From contig JABDBD010000002.1 in NCBI GenBank assembly GCA_013288815.1, forward strand, positions 51,492-115,491: a stretch of DNA of 64,000 bases, written 5' to 3'. The position numbers and the translations under genes are program-made. Of the stretch, positions 36,266 to 46,041 are shown in pieces. Position 1 is the first letter of the stretch; the number at the start of each line of letters is the position of its first letter. Under the pieces are notes generated by a model. That model saw nothing but the letters and a program-made list of their open reading frames with translations, was not told where the DNA came from and did not search any database. The stretch is from Gammaproteobacteria bacterium. GTDB lineage: Bacteria; Pseudomonadota; Gammaproteobacteria; DSM-16500.

Positions 36266-36412
36266 ACGATTAACAATAGGTCAATGGTAATGCTATGATT
36301 TTATTAATTTATTATAAAACCCGAGAATAATTCACCTTCTTAAGGTTCTTTTAAGCTAGTGGTGATAAATTATTGTACAGGCTGCATCATTATCAATAAC
36401 AGAGGGTACGGT

Positions 36413-38080
36413 ATGCGTAAATCAAGTTTAGAAAAATGTATTGTGGATCATTTAGATAAACGAGTGGCAGTGAATCATCCCTTGTATTTACTCAATAAAT
36501 TTTCAAAAACACCTGTGATTCAGAATTTAAATAAGCAAGATTCTATTACTTTTGAAATGTTTGAAAGCTATCTTAATTTACAAGGAAGAAAAAAGCGGAA
36601 ACTATTTAATCCCAAGTATTTTGCAAGTAACGATGCAAGCGCCCCCTTTTTTTTAGAATTTATTTCCGAAGAAGCTACCACTGTTGAATCATCCAAAAAG
36701 ACAACTCGTAAAAAAGAAAAAAAATTTTCTATAGGTAGCTTATACGACGACGCTCAACAGACTGTATTTTCTTTCTTAGATGAAAAAACACTTTCCATGT
36801 TATCCGCAACCAACAGTTTATTTCACACGAAAACTAAGCAATTAAAACACTGGCGCAGCAAGTTAGTTGCAAGTGGTTGTCAGAAGAATGTCTTGCTTCA
36901 GGTCGCCGTGACAGGCGCAATTCGTAATTACAAAAATTTATATCATGCGTTTATGAAAGTTTGGTATGGCTACCGAATTCAAATGAAAGAATCGTGGGAA
37001 TTGATGTGCTTAAGCGGTGATGTGTCAGCTATTCAATATGCTGTTCAGCATGAACAATTAACAAAAGATACCAAAAATAAATTTGGTGATAATGCTTTAT
37101 TGCTGGCGGCTCTCTCGGGTAGTGCAGCACAAATGCGATTTGCTTATGAAACAGTGGGAATTGATGCGCACAGCGAAAATGATGCTGGAGTCAACGCATT
37201 ATTAAATGCGGCATTTAGCGGAAATATTGAAGCAATCGATTTTGCTTATCGCGCATTGAAGTTAGATCCAGCTAATAAAGCAAAAGATAAAGCAAATGTT
37301 TATCACTATGCTGCATTGAGCGGTAATATCTCTGCATTAAAACATGTGATTAAGATATTTAAAAATATTAAATTAACCGATACAAGTGAATTGGGAGAAA
37401 CGTTATTACATTTTGCTGCAAGAAGCGGCAGCGTTCCTATGATGCAATTTGTAATGGATGACCTTGGATTTGATCCGCGTGAACTTGATTGTTCAGGCGA
37501 AAACTTTTTGTATTATGCCATTCGAAGTGGTGACACTGCAGCATTTAAATATGCATTAAAGAAGCTTAAAAAAGCTGATCCGACATTTAATCCAATGACG
37601 TTTGTCAGCAAAGAAAAAGAAAATATTTTACATACTGCGTTCATAAGTAAAAACTTAAATATGATTCGATGCGTAGCCAGTGAATTAAAGAAGTCAAGCC
37701 ATGACAAGCCATCCGAATTTCAAGCATTGGCAAACAGTATTAACGAAAAAGGAATGAATGCATTGCACATTGCAACAAATGATGGTGATGTAGCCGCTAT
37801 GCATTATGCTGTGGAAGAATTAAAAATTAATCCGGGTGTGCTCACAAGAGAAAAAAGTAATATTCTACACTTAGCGGCTATCAGCGGAAATCCAGCGGCT
37901 GTCACTTATGCTGTTGAGCTTAATAAATTATATAAATTAGATTTATCATTAGAACAAACAAACCGCTTTGGACGTAATGCGTTTTATTTTGCAGATAAAA
38001 GTTTAAGTCCAGAAGTTATGAAAAACTCATTGATTGATTCTTTCAAATCTGACAATGAACGAACTTTTTCGATGTATTGA
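36413..38080 (+). CDS. F-box-like, ankyrin-repeat protein
   Basis: 555 aa from ATG 36413, which has AGAGGG six bases upstream; the frame extends 18 codons further to a GTG without an RBS. Residues about 107-150 (AQQTVFSFLDEKTLSMLSAT, then NSLFHTKTKQLKHWR) fit the F-box pattern of a hydrophobic helix, L-x-M-L-S and a W. From about 195 to 530 there are some nine ankyrin-like repeats of 33-40 residues with ALSGNISALKHV, LHFAARSGSVPMMQF and LHLAAISGNPAAVTYAV. F-box plus ankyrin is the layout of effectors that recruit target proteins to the host SCF ubiquitin ligase, such as Legionella AnkB. Function is inferred; binding to Skp1 is not shown. Confidence 0.78.
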   Translation: MRKSSLEKCIVDHLDKRVAVNHPLYLLNKFSKTPVIQNLNKQDSITFEMFESYLNLQGRKKRKLFNPKYFASNDASAPFFLEFISEEATTVESSKKTTRKKEKKFSIGSLYDDAQQTVFSFLDEKTLSMLSATNSLFHTKTKQLKHWRSKLVASGCQKNVLLQVAVTGAIRNYKNLYHAFMKVWYGYRIQMKESWELMCLSGDVSAIQYAVQHEQLTKDTKNKFGDNALLLAALSGSAAQMRFAYETVGIDAHSENDAGVNALLNAAFSGNIEAIDFAYRALKLDPANKAKDKANVYHYAALSGNISALKHVIKIFKNIKLTDTSELGETLLHFAARSGSVPMMQFVMDDLGFDPRELDCSGENFLYYAIRSGDTAAFKYALKKLKKADPTFNPMTFVSKEKENILHTAFISKNLNMIRCVASELKKSSHDKPSEFQALANSINEKGMNALHIATNDGDVAAMHYAVEELKINPGVLTREKSNILHLAAISGNPAAVTYAVELNKLYKLDLSLEQTNRFGRNAFYFADKSLSPEVMKNSLIDSFKSDNERTFSMY

Positions 38081-38121
38081 TAAAATCGCTTTCATTAGCA
38101 AATGACATTCAATACAACAGT

Positions 38122-40434
38122 CTAGACTCTAGGTGGTATGATACCCTCAGGTGAGCTAAGATGCGCATGAGGATTTATTGATGCAATGTTAGTGGATGAC
38201 TTTGGTTCTTCGCTCATTTCTATTACGATCTGAGAGAGATCATGCGAACTTGATTCAAGAGAAGAATCATTCCTATTTTCTTTTGAATCATGAGTATGGA
38301 GTTTACGAAGAGCCAATGCTGTGGATCCCAAGGTATAGTGAATAGATTGAATGCAGCCACTCTGAGATGAGCTTCTCTCCGAATGTTGGGAACCTTTATC
38401 TTTTGATAAAATCCGGTCTTCAGTTTTTTTGGCATCATGCTTAAAATGCAATATTGCATTCAGTACATGAATACTTATCCCAAAGGCTAAGAGACCAAAA
38501 AGCGCAGAGAGAGAAACGAGTGACTTCCCTCCTGACAGGATAAATTCTCCCATCAGTGAAGGAGCGGTATTGTCATTCATCAGCAGATAAAAAACTATAG
38601 CAGTACCTTCACCAGGACCAGGCTGATAAATGTCCATATCCGCCCCATTATCATAAAGCGCAGGATAAGGAGGAGCGCTTGAAACTGCCTGCAGTCCTAT
38701 GAGAAAAAGAGCATATTGAGCAGTGGACAAGGAGGGTCTAAAAAATTCGAGTGCTTCACTTATCTTTATATAAATTGTCACGTCATTCATATGTTCCAGG
38801 CTTAGATCAGTTAACGGTGCGATGCGATGACTAAGCCGCTTATGTTGAGCAGCAATCATTTTGAAAATAAACTTTTCCTGTTTTTTTAAAAGAGTATGAT
38901 GTGCTTGCTTTAACACAGTATTCCTAAGAAACCACCCAATTGCTGCGCCAATCGTCAAAGTTGTCATATTGGGAGAAATCAGACTATTAAAAATATTTCC
39001 TATGTTCTGCGGCGCAAGAGCCATCGTGTAGGGTGAGGACTGCTCACCAATAATTTGATCCGCGCGATAATCACAAGAAGACAAAATACCGCCAAGCTTG
39101 CGGAATCCTTGCATTTTTGTTTGCAAACTTGTTTCAAAAAATCCAGAAAGATAAGCGCCAGACATAATAGATAAAACACATTCTATTAAAGTTTCAATTT
39201 GACTCAGCCCCGATTCCACTGAACGGCAAAGCACTGCTGCTAGGCAAAATGTAAATTCTTTCGCATTCATGTTGAGAAGACTAAAGCTAGGATTTGCAGG
39301 AATGTCATCAGAAAAAAAATATTCATTTTGTGTATAAAATCGATGAGGAGGTGAGTAATGAAAAAATGGATGATCTGCATAAGAGAATAGTGAAGTCTTA
39401 TTTTCTTTCTTCTTCGATATTGCGTTAACTTCGTGTCTAATAATATCTTGTTTAAAAAGACAAGCTTTCTGAGCGGCGTAAATCAGAAGAGCGATGGTAA
39501 ATAAGCTCATTAAAACGGAAAATGGGATAAGTGCTTCACTTGATGAAAAATTAAATTCGCCGCTTAACGGATTTTCAGCAGAATCAAATGTAATATTTAG
39601 AATTGGATTGTGACTTTGATAGTCAGCTCCGCCATCATATTGCACGGCAAAGGGGCCTAATTTTTCAACGCCTTCAATCAAAGTGAGAATTAGACCTATT
39701 AGAGTACCAGGTAGAAGAGGGTCCAGATATTCCGATAAAAAGCTTAAAAAACTGTAAATAGTTTCTGGGTGTTGTTCTTTTCGATGAGATAAATCAATCT
39801 GAGTGTTTTCTCGAGACGTATTTTTTCTTTTTGTCATTCTTAAAAGAAGTTCATCCTCTTTTGTTAAAAGATAACGTCTAAGCGGTCTTGATATGCTATG
39901 TACCAATAGCCATCCGGTTAATGAAGCATACGTAAGGGTATTCATATTGAATAGTAAAATTTCGTCTAAAAGCTGCTGAATGGAGGTGGGTAAAAGTTCC
40001 ATGGAAAAAGGAGAGAGATTTGTGATATTTTGAGTTACCGGAGCAAAAACGGTAGCTTCAATCGATTCGTTATGCCAGTAGACTTGTCCTAGTGTGCATT
40101 CAGTAAATTCTAAAGACGCTGAAAGCATTCGATAGCCTTGTATTTTTGAATGTATTTGATAGTTGAGAAAACCGGTGAGTTGAATAGCTGTGAATACAGC
40201 AATTGAAAATTGCATCATATCTTCGGCTCTTTTCAGTCCGCCTTCGACGGCTCTACAGAGAAGTGCTGCGAACTCCAGTAGAAAAGCAGAAGAGAGCTTT
40301 TGTGTTTGGCTCGATGAAATCACCTCAGCTTGTTTATCGTCAACACCTAGCTTGTTTTCGATTAACGAATCGAAACGGTGAGGTATACCGTTATATCGGG
40401 GTGATAGCTGAATATTTTGGTCAAAAGGATCCAT
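38122..40434 (-). CDS. Membrane protein made of two tandem homologous halves
   Basis: 770 aa. Residues about 41-340 and 380-680 are copies of one unit. Matching landmarks: LLEFAALLCRAVEGGL and TFCLAAVLCRSVESGL; HSKIQGYRML and QTKMQGFRKL; NMNTLTYASLTGWLL and NMTTLTIGAAIGWFL; YDGGADYQSHNP and YDNGADMDIYQP; LSGEFNFSS and LMGEFILSG. Each half has about four hydrophobic segments, giving about eight in total. The C-terminal 85 residues are polar and Ser-rich. I recognise no family; possible integral membrane effector or transporter-like protein, uncertain. Own promoter upstream (40489-40517). Confidence 0.75.
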   Translation of the reverse strand: MDPFDQNIQLSPRYNGIPHRFDSLIENKLGVDDKQAEVISSSQTQKLSSAFLLEFAALLCRAVEGGLKRAEDMMQFSIAVFTAIQLTGFLNYQIHSKIQGYRMLSASLEFTECTLGQVYWHNESIEATVFAPVTQNITNLSPFSMELLPTSIQQLLDEILLFNMNTLTYASLTGWLLVHSISRPLRRYLLTKEDELLLRMTKRKNTSRENTQIDLSHRKEQHPETIYSFLSFLSEYLDPLLPGTLIGLILTLIEGVEKLGPFAVQYDGGADYQSHNPILNITFDSAENPLSGEFNFSSSEALIPFSVLMSLFTIALLIYAAQKACLFKQDIIRHEVNAISKKKENKTSLFSYADHPFFHYSPPHRFYTQNEYFFSDDIPANPSFSLLNMNAKEFTFCLAAVLCRSVESGLSQIETLIECVLSIMSGAYLSGFFETSLQTKMQGFRKLGGILSSCDYRADQIIGEQSSPYTMALAPQNIGNIFNSLISPNMTTLTIGAAIGWFLRNTVLKQAHHTLLKKQEKFIFKMIAAQHKRLSHRIAPLTDLSLEHMNDVTIYIKISEALEFFRPSLSTAQYALFLIGLQAVSSAPPYPALYDNGADMDIYQPGPGEGTAIVFYLLMNDNTAPSLMGEFILSGGKSLVSLSALFGLLAFGISIHVLNAILHFKHDAKKTEDRILSKDKGSQHSERSSSQSGCIQSIHYTLGSTALALRKLHTHDSKENRNDSSLESSSHDLSQIVIEMSEEPKSSTNIASINPHAHLSSPEGIIPPRV

Positions 40435-40488
40435 TATTTCAAACTCATAAGGACGTTATTCTTTCATTGTTGGTATTTATTGTTCGCT

Positions 40489-40517
40489 ATTATAGATATA
40501 TATCAAATAAAGAGCAA
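40489..40517 (-). promoter_or_regulatory. Promoter of the duplicated membrane protein gene
   Basis: Minus strand TTGCTC (40517-40512), 17-bp spacer, TATAAT (40494-40489), 55 bp before the ATG. Strong sigma70-type match. Confidence 0.55.
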
Positions 40518-40580
40518 TAAGTTAACGAGAGCTTAACGACAATTTTATTTGAGGGAAGGTCAGACAGAGGTAAAATCATA

Positions 40581-40586
40581 TATACT
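40581..40586 (+). promoter_or_regulatory. -10 box before the diguanylate cyclase gene
   Basis: TATACT 48 bp before the ATG at 40634; no clear -35 box. Confidence 0.35.
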
Positions 40587-40633
40587 ATAGTTTAGGTATC
40601 GTAACTTAGTCTCATGGCTAAAAGGTCATACAA

Positions 40634-41818
40634 ATGAGTGATGCCACAGATTTAAATAATTCAGTGACAGAACAAGTTAAGGGAAAAGTCCATTATGAAT
40701 TAGTGGATATTTTATATAAACAAATTAAACAAATGTTATGGGCTGAAGCATTTGCAGCTACTTTAATACTATTTGTTCTATGGTGGTATGGTAATGGCGA
40801 TAGAATGTTAGTATTAGGATGGTATGCCTTTATGCTCGTTATCAGTTGGTTGCCTCGTTATTTGTTAACTAGGGCCTATACACGATTGCAGTTAGAGCAC
40901 CAGCAAGTAAAAGGCTGGGAAATGGCCATCATGGTCATGCTTTTTATCAGCGCATTAGGATGGAGTTTTGTTGGTACAGTACTTCTGCCACAGAATAGTG
41001 GATTATATCAAGCCCTCGTTATCTTTTTGCTAGTAGGTGTTGCTGCTACTGCTAATCCTTTTTATTCTCCCATTAAAAAAGCTTATGCCATTTTTTTAAT
41101 TCCAACGTTAGCTTTTACCGCAATTTTCCTTTTATTAAAAGGTTCTAATTTCTATATTTTTTCGGGGATAGCTGTATTTGCTTTTGGGTTGTTGATGCTA
41201 ATTACTTCTATTGTTTCAAGCAGTCTTATAACTACTGCTTTGACTGTACGTTTTCAAAATATTGCATTAACGGAAGATTTAGTTAAGTTAAATAAAAAAT
41301 TAGAAAATCTTGCAACGCATGATGTTCTCACTCAGTTACCTAATCGCCAATTTTTTAACGAAAAAATATTTCGAGTGGTTTCGCATGCCAAAGAGAAAAA
41401 TAAACATTTTGCTTTGATGTTTTTGGATATCGATAAATTTAAAATGATTAATGACACACTAGGCCATGCTGCTGGTGATCAGCTGTTAGTGGTAGTTGCT
41501 GACCGTCTTGCTCAGTGTGTGCACTCTGCGGGTATCGTATGTCGGTTAGGTGGAGATGAATTTATGGTTTTACTTGAAAATGTACTTGATAAGGAGGCGA
41601 TTTCTCGTATTGCGAAAAGTATTTGTCAGTCACTAGCAGAACCTGTAAAAATAAAAAATAATAATATTTTTGTTACAACGAGTATCGGTATTAGTTTTTA
41701 TCCAGAAGATGGGCTCGATGAAGAAACGTTAACAAAACATTCTGACATGGCTATGTATGACGTAAAAAATAATGGTGGAAATAGTTTTAAATACTACAGT
41801 GACAGCAAAATAAGTTAA
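40634..41818 (+). CDS. Membrane-anchored GGDEF diguanylate cyclase
   Basis: 394 aa. About six membrane segments between residues 33 and 197 form a MASE-like sensor region. A short linker helix leads to a full GGDEF domain: THDVLTQLPNRQFF, FLDIDKFKMINDTLGHAAGD, and the active-site GGDEF at 306-310. It should make cyclic di-GMP from two GTP at the inner membrane. The inhibitory I-site RxxD five residues before GGDEF is replaced (HSAG), so product feedback is probably absent. No EAL domain. This is the most ordinary bacterial regulator in the window; its signal is unknown. AAGG precedes the ATG. Confidence 0.93.
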   Translation: MSDATDLNNSVTEQVKGKVHYELVDILYKQIKQMLWAEAFAATLILFVLWWYGNGDRMLVLGWYAFMLVISWLPRYLLTRAYTRLQLEHQQVKGWEMAIMVMLFISALGWSFVGTVLLPQNSGLYQALVIFLLVGVAATANPFYSPIKKAYAIFLIPTLAFTAIFLLLKGSNFYIFSGIAVFAFGLLMLITSIVSSSLITTALTVRFQNIALTEDLVKLNKKLENLATHDVLTQLPNRQFFNEKIFRVVSHAKEKNKHFALMFLDIDKFKMINDTLGHAAGDQLLVVVADRLAQCVHSAGIVCRLGGDEFMVLLENVLDKEAISRIAKSICQSLAEPVKIKNNNIFVTTSIGISFYPEDGLDEETLTKHSDMAMYDVKNNGGNSFKYYSDSKIS

Positions 41819-41894
41819 TGAGTCAAAGAGCAGGAGAGGCCGTGCAGAAAATATTGTGACTAGTAGACAGACTGAGCCTCTGTCGCTGCGTGCG

Positions 41895-42281
41895 CTAGAA
41901 GGGATTTTTCAGGAGTTCGGCAATATCTTGATTAGAGTGTGCGTTACTTAAAGACGTTATAAGATTTTTTACATTTATACTATCTTCAATGCTATTTTCT
42001 CGGGTATTTTCATATAACTTAAGAGTTTCAATCGCTGCCGTACAAAATCTTTTTTTTATAGAGTGAGTTATGGTGTTTTCGTTAAAGCGAAGATTGAACT
42101 GTCGAAGTTGATTCTTTCTGAGAATCGGATGTAGATTTTTTATCGCTATGTTCTTCATCAGGATGGCTGTGCATTGTTTATCGCTCATAGATACGCTTGA
42201 TTTAATTATAGCACATCGGGTTAGCTCATTGATTTTTCTAATTAAAAAATCATGTTCATGCATAAGCTCCAAAGGAAGCAT
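41895..42281 (-). CDS. Small unknown helical protein
   Basis: 128 aa; AAGG five bases before ATG. Helical, mixed charge (LMHEHDFLIRKINELTRCAI), no membrane segment, no recognised motif. It lies alone between the diguanylate cyclase and the duplicated 491-aa gene. Length and RBS support it but a chance ORF cannot be excluded. Confidence 0.5.
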   Translation of the reverse strand: MLPLELMHEHDFLIRKINELTRCAIIKSSVSMSDKQCTAILMKNIAIKNLHPILRKNQLRQFNLRFNENTITHSIKKRFCTAAIETLKLYENTRENSIEDSINVKNLITSLSNAHSNQDIAELLKNPF

Positions 42282-42375
42282 ATAGCCTTTGCGCTAAGCC
42301 ATACAGCTCTGTATAATTTTTCAAAAATTGCTGCAATGACGTGAATTACGCAGTTACTCAAACAGAGGATATCTC

Positions 42376-43851
42376 ATGGCAAATACACGATGGGTGGATG
42401 AAGCGCTATATATATTAAAAGAAACAATTAAACCCGTATCAGAAAAAATAATTAATAGAATAACTAAAGAAACCCAGGATAGGGAGAAAAATGGGCGAAA
42501 TAGGGATGACATACCACCCATCACCCTGTTTCAAAATTGGGATGAAGATTATATAAAAAAACATCTAGCTGACTATGACGACATAGTTAAACAAATTATC
42601 CTGTGCCTAGATAATGTAGTGAACCATGAAGTTTTTATACTTTTATCTCGCGAGAAACAAAAAAAACTCTTAGATGAGATTGTAAAAAACATTGGCGATA
42701 AAGCCCTGGATAAAATTAATATATATGGTGGTCGTGTTGAAGAAAATAAATGGATAGTAACGCCAAGAAAGCTGGGGGGAATACTTCTCCCATTGTCTGA
42801 TTACCCTTTTTTATTTTGCTATGAAGCAAGAAACAATATTCGCGAGGCTTCTTATTACAATTATTGCTACACGACTATACAGGGTTCAGGACCACTCGGC
42901 AAAAATAATTATTGCAATAATTACGCAATTACGGTACTCGAAGAAAGAATAAAAATCGCCCTATTACATACCCTTCAGGCTCTGCAGGGTGACATCATAG
43001 AAAAACAAAACGCCATAACCAATAACAAAGTGAATCCCTGGGTCAACGAAACAAATTTCATAATACAACAAATAACGAATTTTCTATTAGAAAAATTACC
43101 CATCGAAATAAATAACCAGACACGTATAAGCTTTCTCAAAAATCATGATACCGAGTATTTAAAAAGCAAAATTAAATTTTTTGATAGCATACATGAGCGC
43201 ATAAGAGATGCATTAGCATATACCTTCGAGTATGAATCTTTTGAAGTATTATCACATGATGTGCAGACAGAAATCCTAAAAGCGATCATAAATCTTATTA
43301 TAAATATAGACGAACAACTAATACTTTCTCTTTCAGGTACCAATTCCCATGGTGAAAAAATGAAATTACTTTATATGAAACTATATAGGATAAATAACCT
43401 AGGTACCTTTGATTGGTTACCTCATTGGTTTGATGACTATCCCAATCATATAATAAACATACACATTATAGATGCTATATGTGAAATTAACCTCGCTAAG
43501 GCAATAAGACCTATTTTTTTAAATTTATTACCTTACAGCATAATAAAGAAAAATTCAGAAACAAATTCTTCTGTAGAGACAACAAAAGTTAACCTCCCGA
43601 CTCCTATTCCAGACAACACAAAACCCAAGCTAATAGATGCTAGCGTTCAGACGGATCTTTTAGGAGAGGATATTCAGGAACAACTGTCAAGAGTAAAAGC
43701 TGAGCCTCAGAAATCCGAACAAACATTAAGAAATTTATCCTTATTTCAACCCTCTTCAGCGTGTTTACAGCAGGCTAGTGTAATTCCACGCAGGCCTGCT
43801 GAAAAGATACAACAAAATGAAAATTTTGGAGAGAATTATCATGCCAAATAA
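42376..43851 (+). CDS. Internally duplicated helical protein, unknown
   Basis: 491 aa; GAGGA seven bases before ATG. Residues about 1-205 and 215-385 are two copies of one unit: RWVDEALYILKETI and PWVNETNFIIQQIT open each copy, and KKHLADYDDIVKQIILCLDN and KSKIKFFDSIHERIRDALAY are equivalent helices. The last 100 residues are polar and disordered, with a short helix (LGEDIQEQLSRVKAEPQ). Not recognised. Its 3' end overlaps the start of the next coding region by 11 bases, so the pair is coupled. Confidence 0.7.
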   Translation: MANTRWVDEALYILKETIKPVSEKIINRITKETQDREKNGRNRDDIPPITLFQNWDEDYIKKHLADYDDIVKQIILCLDNVVNHEVFILLSREKQKKLLDEIVKNIGDKALDKINIYGGRVEENKWIVTPRKLGGILLPLSDYPFLFCYEARNNIREASYYNYCYTTIQGSGPLGKNNYCNNYAITVLEERIKIALLHTLQALQGDIIEKQNAITNNKVNPWVNETNFIIQQITNFLLEKLPIEINNQTRISFLKNHDTEYLKSKIKFFDSIHERIRDALAYTFEYESFEVLSHDVQTEILKAIINLIINIDEQLILSLSGTNSHGEKMKLLYMKLYRINNLGTFDWLPHWFDDYPNHIINIHIIDAICEINLAKAIRPIFLNLLPYSIIKKNSETNSSVETTKVNLPTPIPDNTKPKLIDASVQTDLLGEDIQEQLSRVKAEPQKSEQTLRNLSLFQPSSACLQQASVIPRRPAEKIQQNENFGENYHAK

Positions 43852-43948
43852 GTTATCTTCATTAGAAAATATTTAATCATTTCTATCATCATATGAAAAA
43901 CCTCTGTTTCAACGGGCTTACCATTTTTTTCCAGTAAACGCAGAATTT
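43841..43948 (+). pseudogene. 5' segment of the solenoid gene, cut by an in-frame TAA at codon 12
   Basis: ATG 43841 has GGAGAG upstream and is in frame with the 653-aa ORF that follows. It reads MPNKLSSLENI, a TAA at 43874-43876, then SFLSSYEKPLFQRAYHFF and on into the ORF. The protein-like sequence after the stop suggests the ancestral gene began here. The stop may be a nonsense mutation, a read-through site or a sequence error. Confidence 0.6.
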
Positions 43949-45910
43949 ATGTGGATTAAAACTATTGTTGCTGAGAATGAAGAAATTTTCCATCCAGGGT
44001 TGATTGCGCGTTTAAAAAATCCTGTTTTAAAAACTTCAATTTCTATTGATGAATTGCAAGTGTTTGTGAAAACACCCAATCTCAATTTTAAACTACGTTT
44101 AATTCTATTATTGTATCAATTGAAATTATCTGATCAACATTCGAAAGACAGGGAGCTTGTTTTACGAAGAATGCGTTTATTCACTCACCAATCATTATAT
44201 TTCTCGCTCGCACAATTACTGATTGCTCAGTGGGAAAATAACAAAGATGCTGAAACGGTCTTTTCTGAAAAAATATTTTCTGCAATGGATCTCGAAAAAA
44301 ATGTTGAATTCTATGCGTTTTTACCAAGAGAGTCGTTAAAAGAAAAATTTCAAGCGCATTTGCAAACTATACCCGATAAAGAAATCATCGATTTTACGTT
44401 TGCAGATATTTATTCGATTAAAAAAAATTATCCTGATTTTATATCTAGTGAAAATTGGGATATATTAATAAAAAAAATTACTCATGAAAACTATGAACAC
44501 TTGAGACCGCATGAGGCGCTTGATTTAGTATCCCATTTTCGCCGTTTAACGGTGCCAATCCTAGCAAACACAAGAATGTACTACACGTCAAGAGATTTAT
44601 TTTCTTTGTTGGATCCAGAATATGCTTTCAGTTTAATTAAAAATATATATGAAACGATGTGTATTCAAATTGTAGATAACTGGCCGCTGACGGAAAAGAT
44701 GATCGAAGAAAAAGGGATTGATTCGGATTTGCTGTTAATAAGATATTTTTTGGATGTGCACGCGACGAGAATTTCAAAAGAAAATGTCCGAGAAATACAA
44801 GGTTGGTTATTCGAACTTGCTTGCACGAATCATCCAGATCTGGTTGGGTGGGTAGTTGGTTTTTTTGAGCAAATTACAAACCGAATTGAACCTCAAGAAA
44901 GATACGAATTAATTGAAAAATATGCTGCACATCAATTGCAATTTGAGAAATATAATCATGATAAATATATCAGATATATCAAGTTGCTTGACGATGATGA
45001 GAGATTGCAACAAGAAATTTACCGTGTTGGTTTGGATTTTTTTGAATTAAAGGAATGTTTTCATCGGCTGAATGTAACGCAGCAAAAAAAATTTTTGAAT
45101 AATTGGATGCCGCATTGTATGTCTGCAGATTTTAATCCTGCCATCACTACTGAGCTTTTGGAATACCTATTGACAGAATCATCTCAAAGCAAAAATAGGA
45201 TATGGAATGATAAAATGATTTGGGTTGCCATCAAATGCGCTAAGCCTCTTTCTTCTCAACAAATAGAAGGTTTTATTGCTTGTATCATTGAGGGTAAAGA
45301 ATCTATCTATAATTGGCCTTCCTTGGATGATTTAAGAATATGGTTTTCTCAACATAGTGTGGATGAAATTGAGCAACTTAGAAATAAAGTTTTTATTCTA
45401 ATTGATGAGGCGCAAAAGGCGCAAAAAAAGAGGAAGCCTAATCTTAATTTACAAAAAATATACCTTCAATTAAGTAACATTCAAACAGAACGCTTATCTC
45501 AACATTCTGTATTATCACAAGCAATCGATGCCGTCCAACAACAAGCGGATAATTGTTGGCGTTCGCGTTTAGGGGTTTTGCAGCCTTATTTACCCCGCAT
45601 GAATGAAAAACAGAAAGAAAATTTCATGCGTTATGCGATAACACGGTTGCTCAAATCCTACGATCAAGAAACTACTACACAAGCACTGCTTCAAGTAAAT
45701 GATCCTGTGTTATGTCATCAATTTTTCTCTGACGTTTACAAAATTAATAGTGATGACTCTAAGTTGATGAACTTTCGATTTTTAATTTGCAATGCGTGGT
45801 ATCCCTATGTAGATGAAGAAAAAATGCTTTCTCTAGTTGAACTTAATAGCGAAGAGTTATGTCATGTAGAGCCTCAGTCGATTCAGGAACGATTTGCTTT
45901 TAATCATTAG
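43949..45910 (+). CDS. Helical solenoid protein, unknown (5' end disrupted)
   Basis: 653 aa from the first ATG after the in-frame stop, but this ATG has no RBS, and coding-like sequence runs upstream of it (see 43841-43948). The protein is helical throughout (LNFKLRLILLLYQLKLSDQH, LFTHQSLYFSLAQLLIAQW) and looks like a HEAT/ARM-type alpha-solenoid. No catalytic motif or membrane segment. Not recognised. Expression depends on reinitiation or read-through if the stop is real; otherwise it is a recent pseudogene. Confidence 0.6.
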   Translation: MWIKTIVAENEEIFHPGLIARLKNPVLKTSISIDELQVFVKTPNLNFKLRLILLLYQLKLSDQHSKDRELVLRRMRLFTHQSLYFSLAQLLIAQWENNKDAETVFSEKIFSAMDLEKNVEFYAFLPRESLKEKFQAHLQTIPDKEIIDFTFADIYSIKKNYPDFISSENWDILIKKITHENYEHLRPHEALDLVSHFRRLTVPILANTRMYYTSRDLFSLLDPEYAFSLIKNIYETMCIQIVDNWPLTEKMIEEKGIDSDLLLIRYFLDVHATRISKENVREIQGWLFELACTNHPDLVGWVVGFFEQITNRIEPQERYELIEKYAAHQLQFEKYNHDKYIRYIKLLDDDERLQQEIYRVGLDFFELKECFHRLNVTQQKKFLNNWMPHCMSADFNPAITTELLEYLLTESSQSKNRIWNDKMIWVAIKCAKPLSSQQIEGFIACIIEGKESIYNWPSLDDLRIWFSQHSVDEIEQLRNKVFILIDEAQKAQKKRKPNLNLQKIYLQLSNIQTERLSQHSVLSQAIDAVQQQADNCWRSRLGVLQPYLPRMNEKQKENFMRYAITRLLKSYDQETTTQALLQVNDPVLCHQFFSDVYKINSDDSKLMNFRFLICNAWYPYVDEEKMLSLVELNSEELCHVEPQSIQERFAFNH

Positions 45911-46041
45911 TATATTAGCATAAATGGGGTCAGGCTTGACAAGTAGACTATTCAATTAATTTTTTCAATCAGTAGATTTACCTGCTCTTGCTAGCATGCA
46001 TTAGATTGGAATTTACAGAAATCGGAATGTAAGGTAGGGGC

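Noticed and set aside
45911..46041. Possible small gene or tRNA between the two long genes
   Set aside because: No cloverleaf, no RBS-supported ORF; only a fragment of the GACCCCATTT motif.
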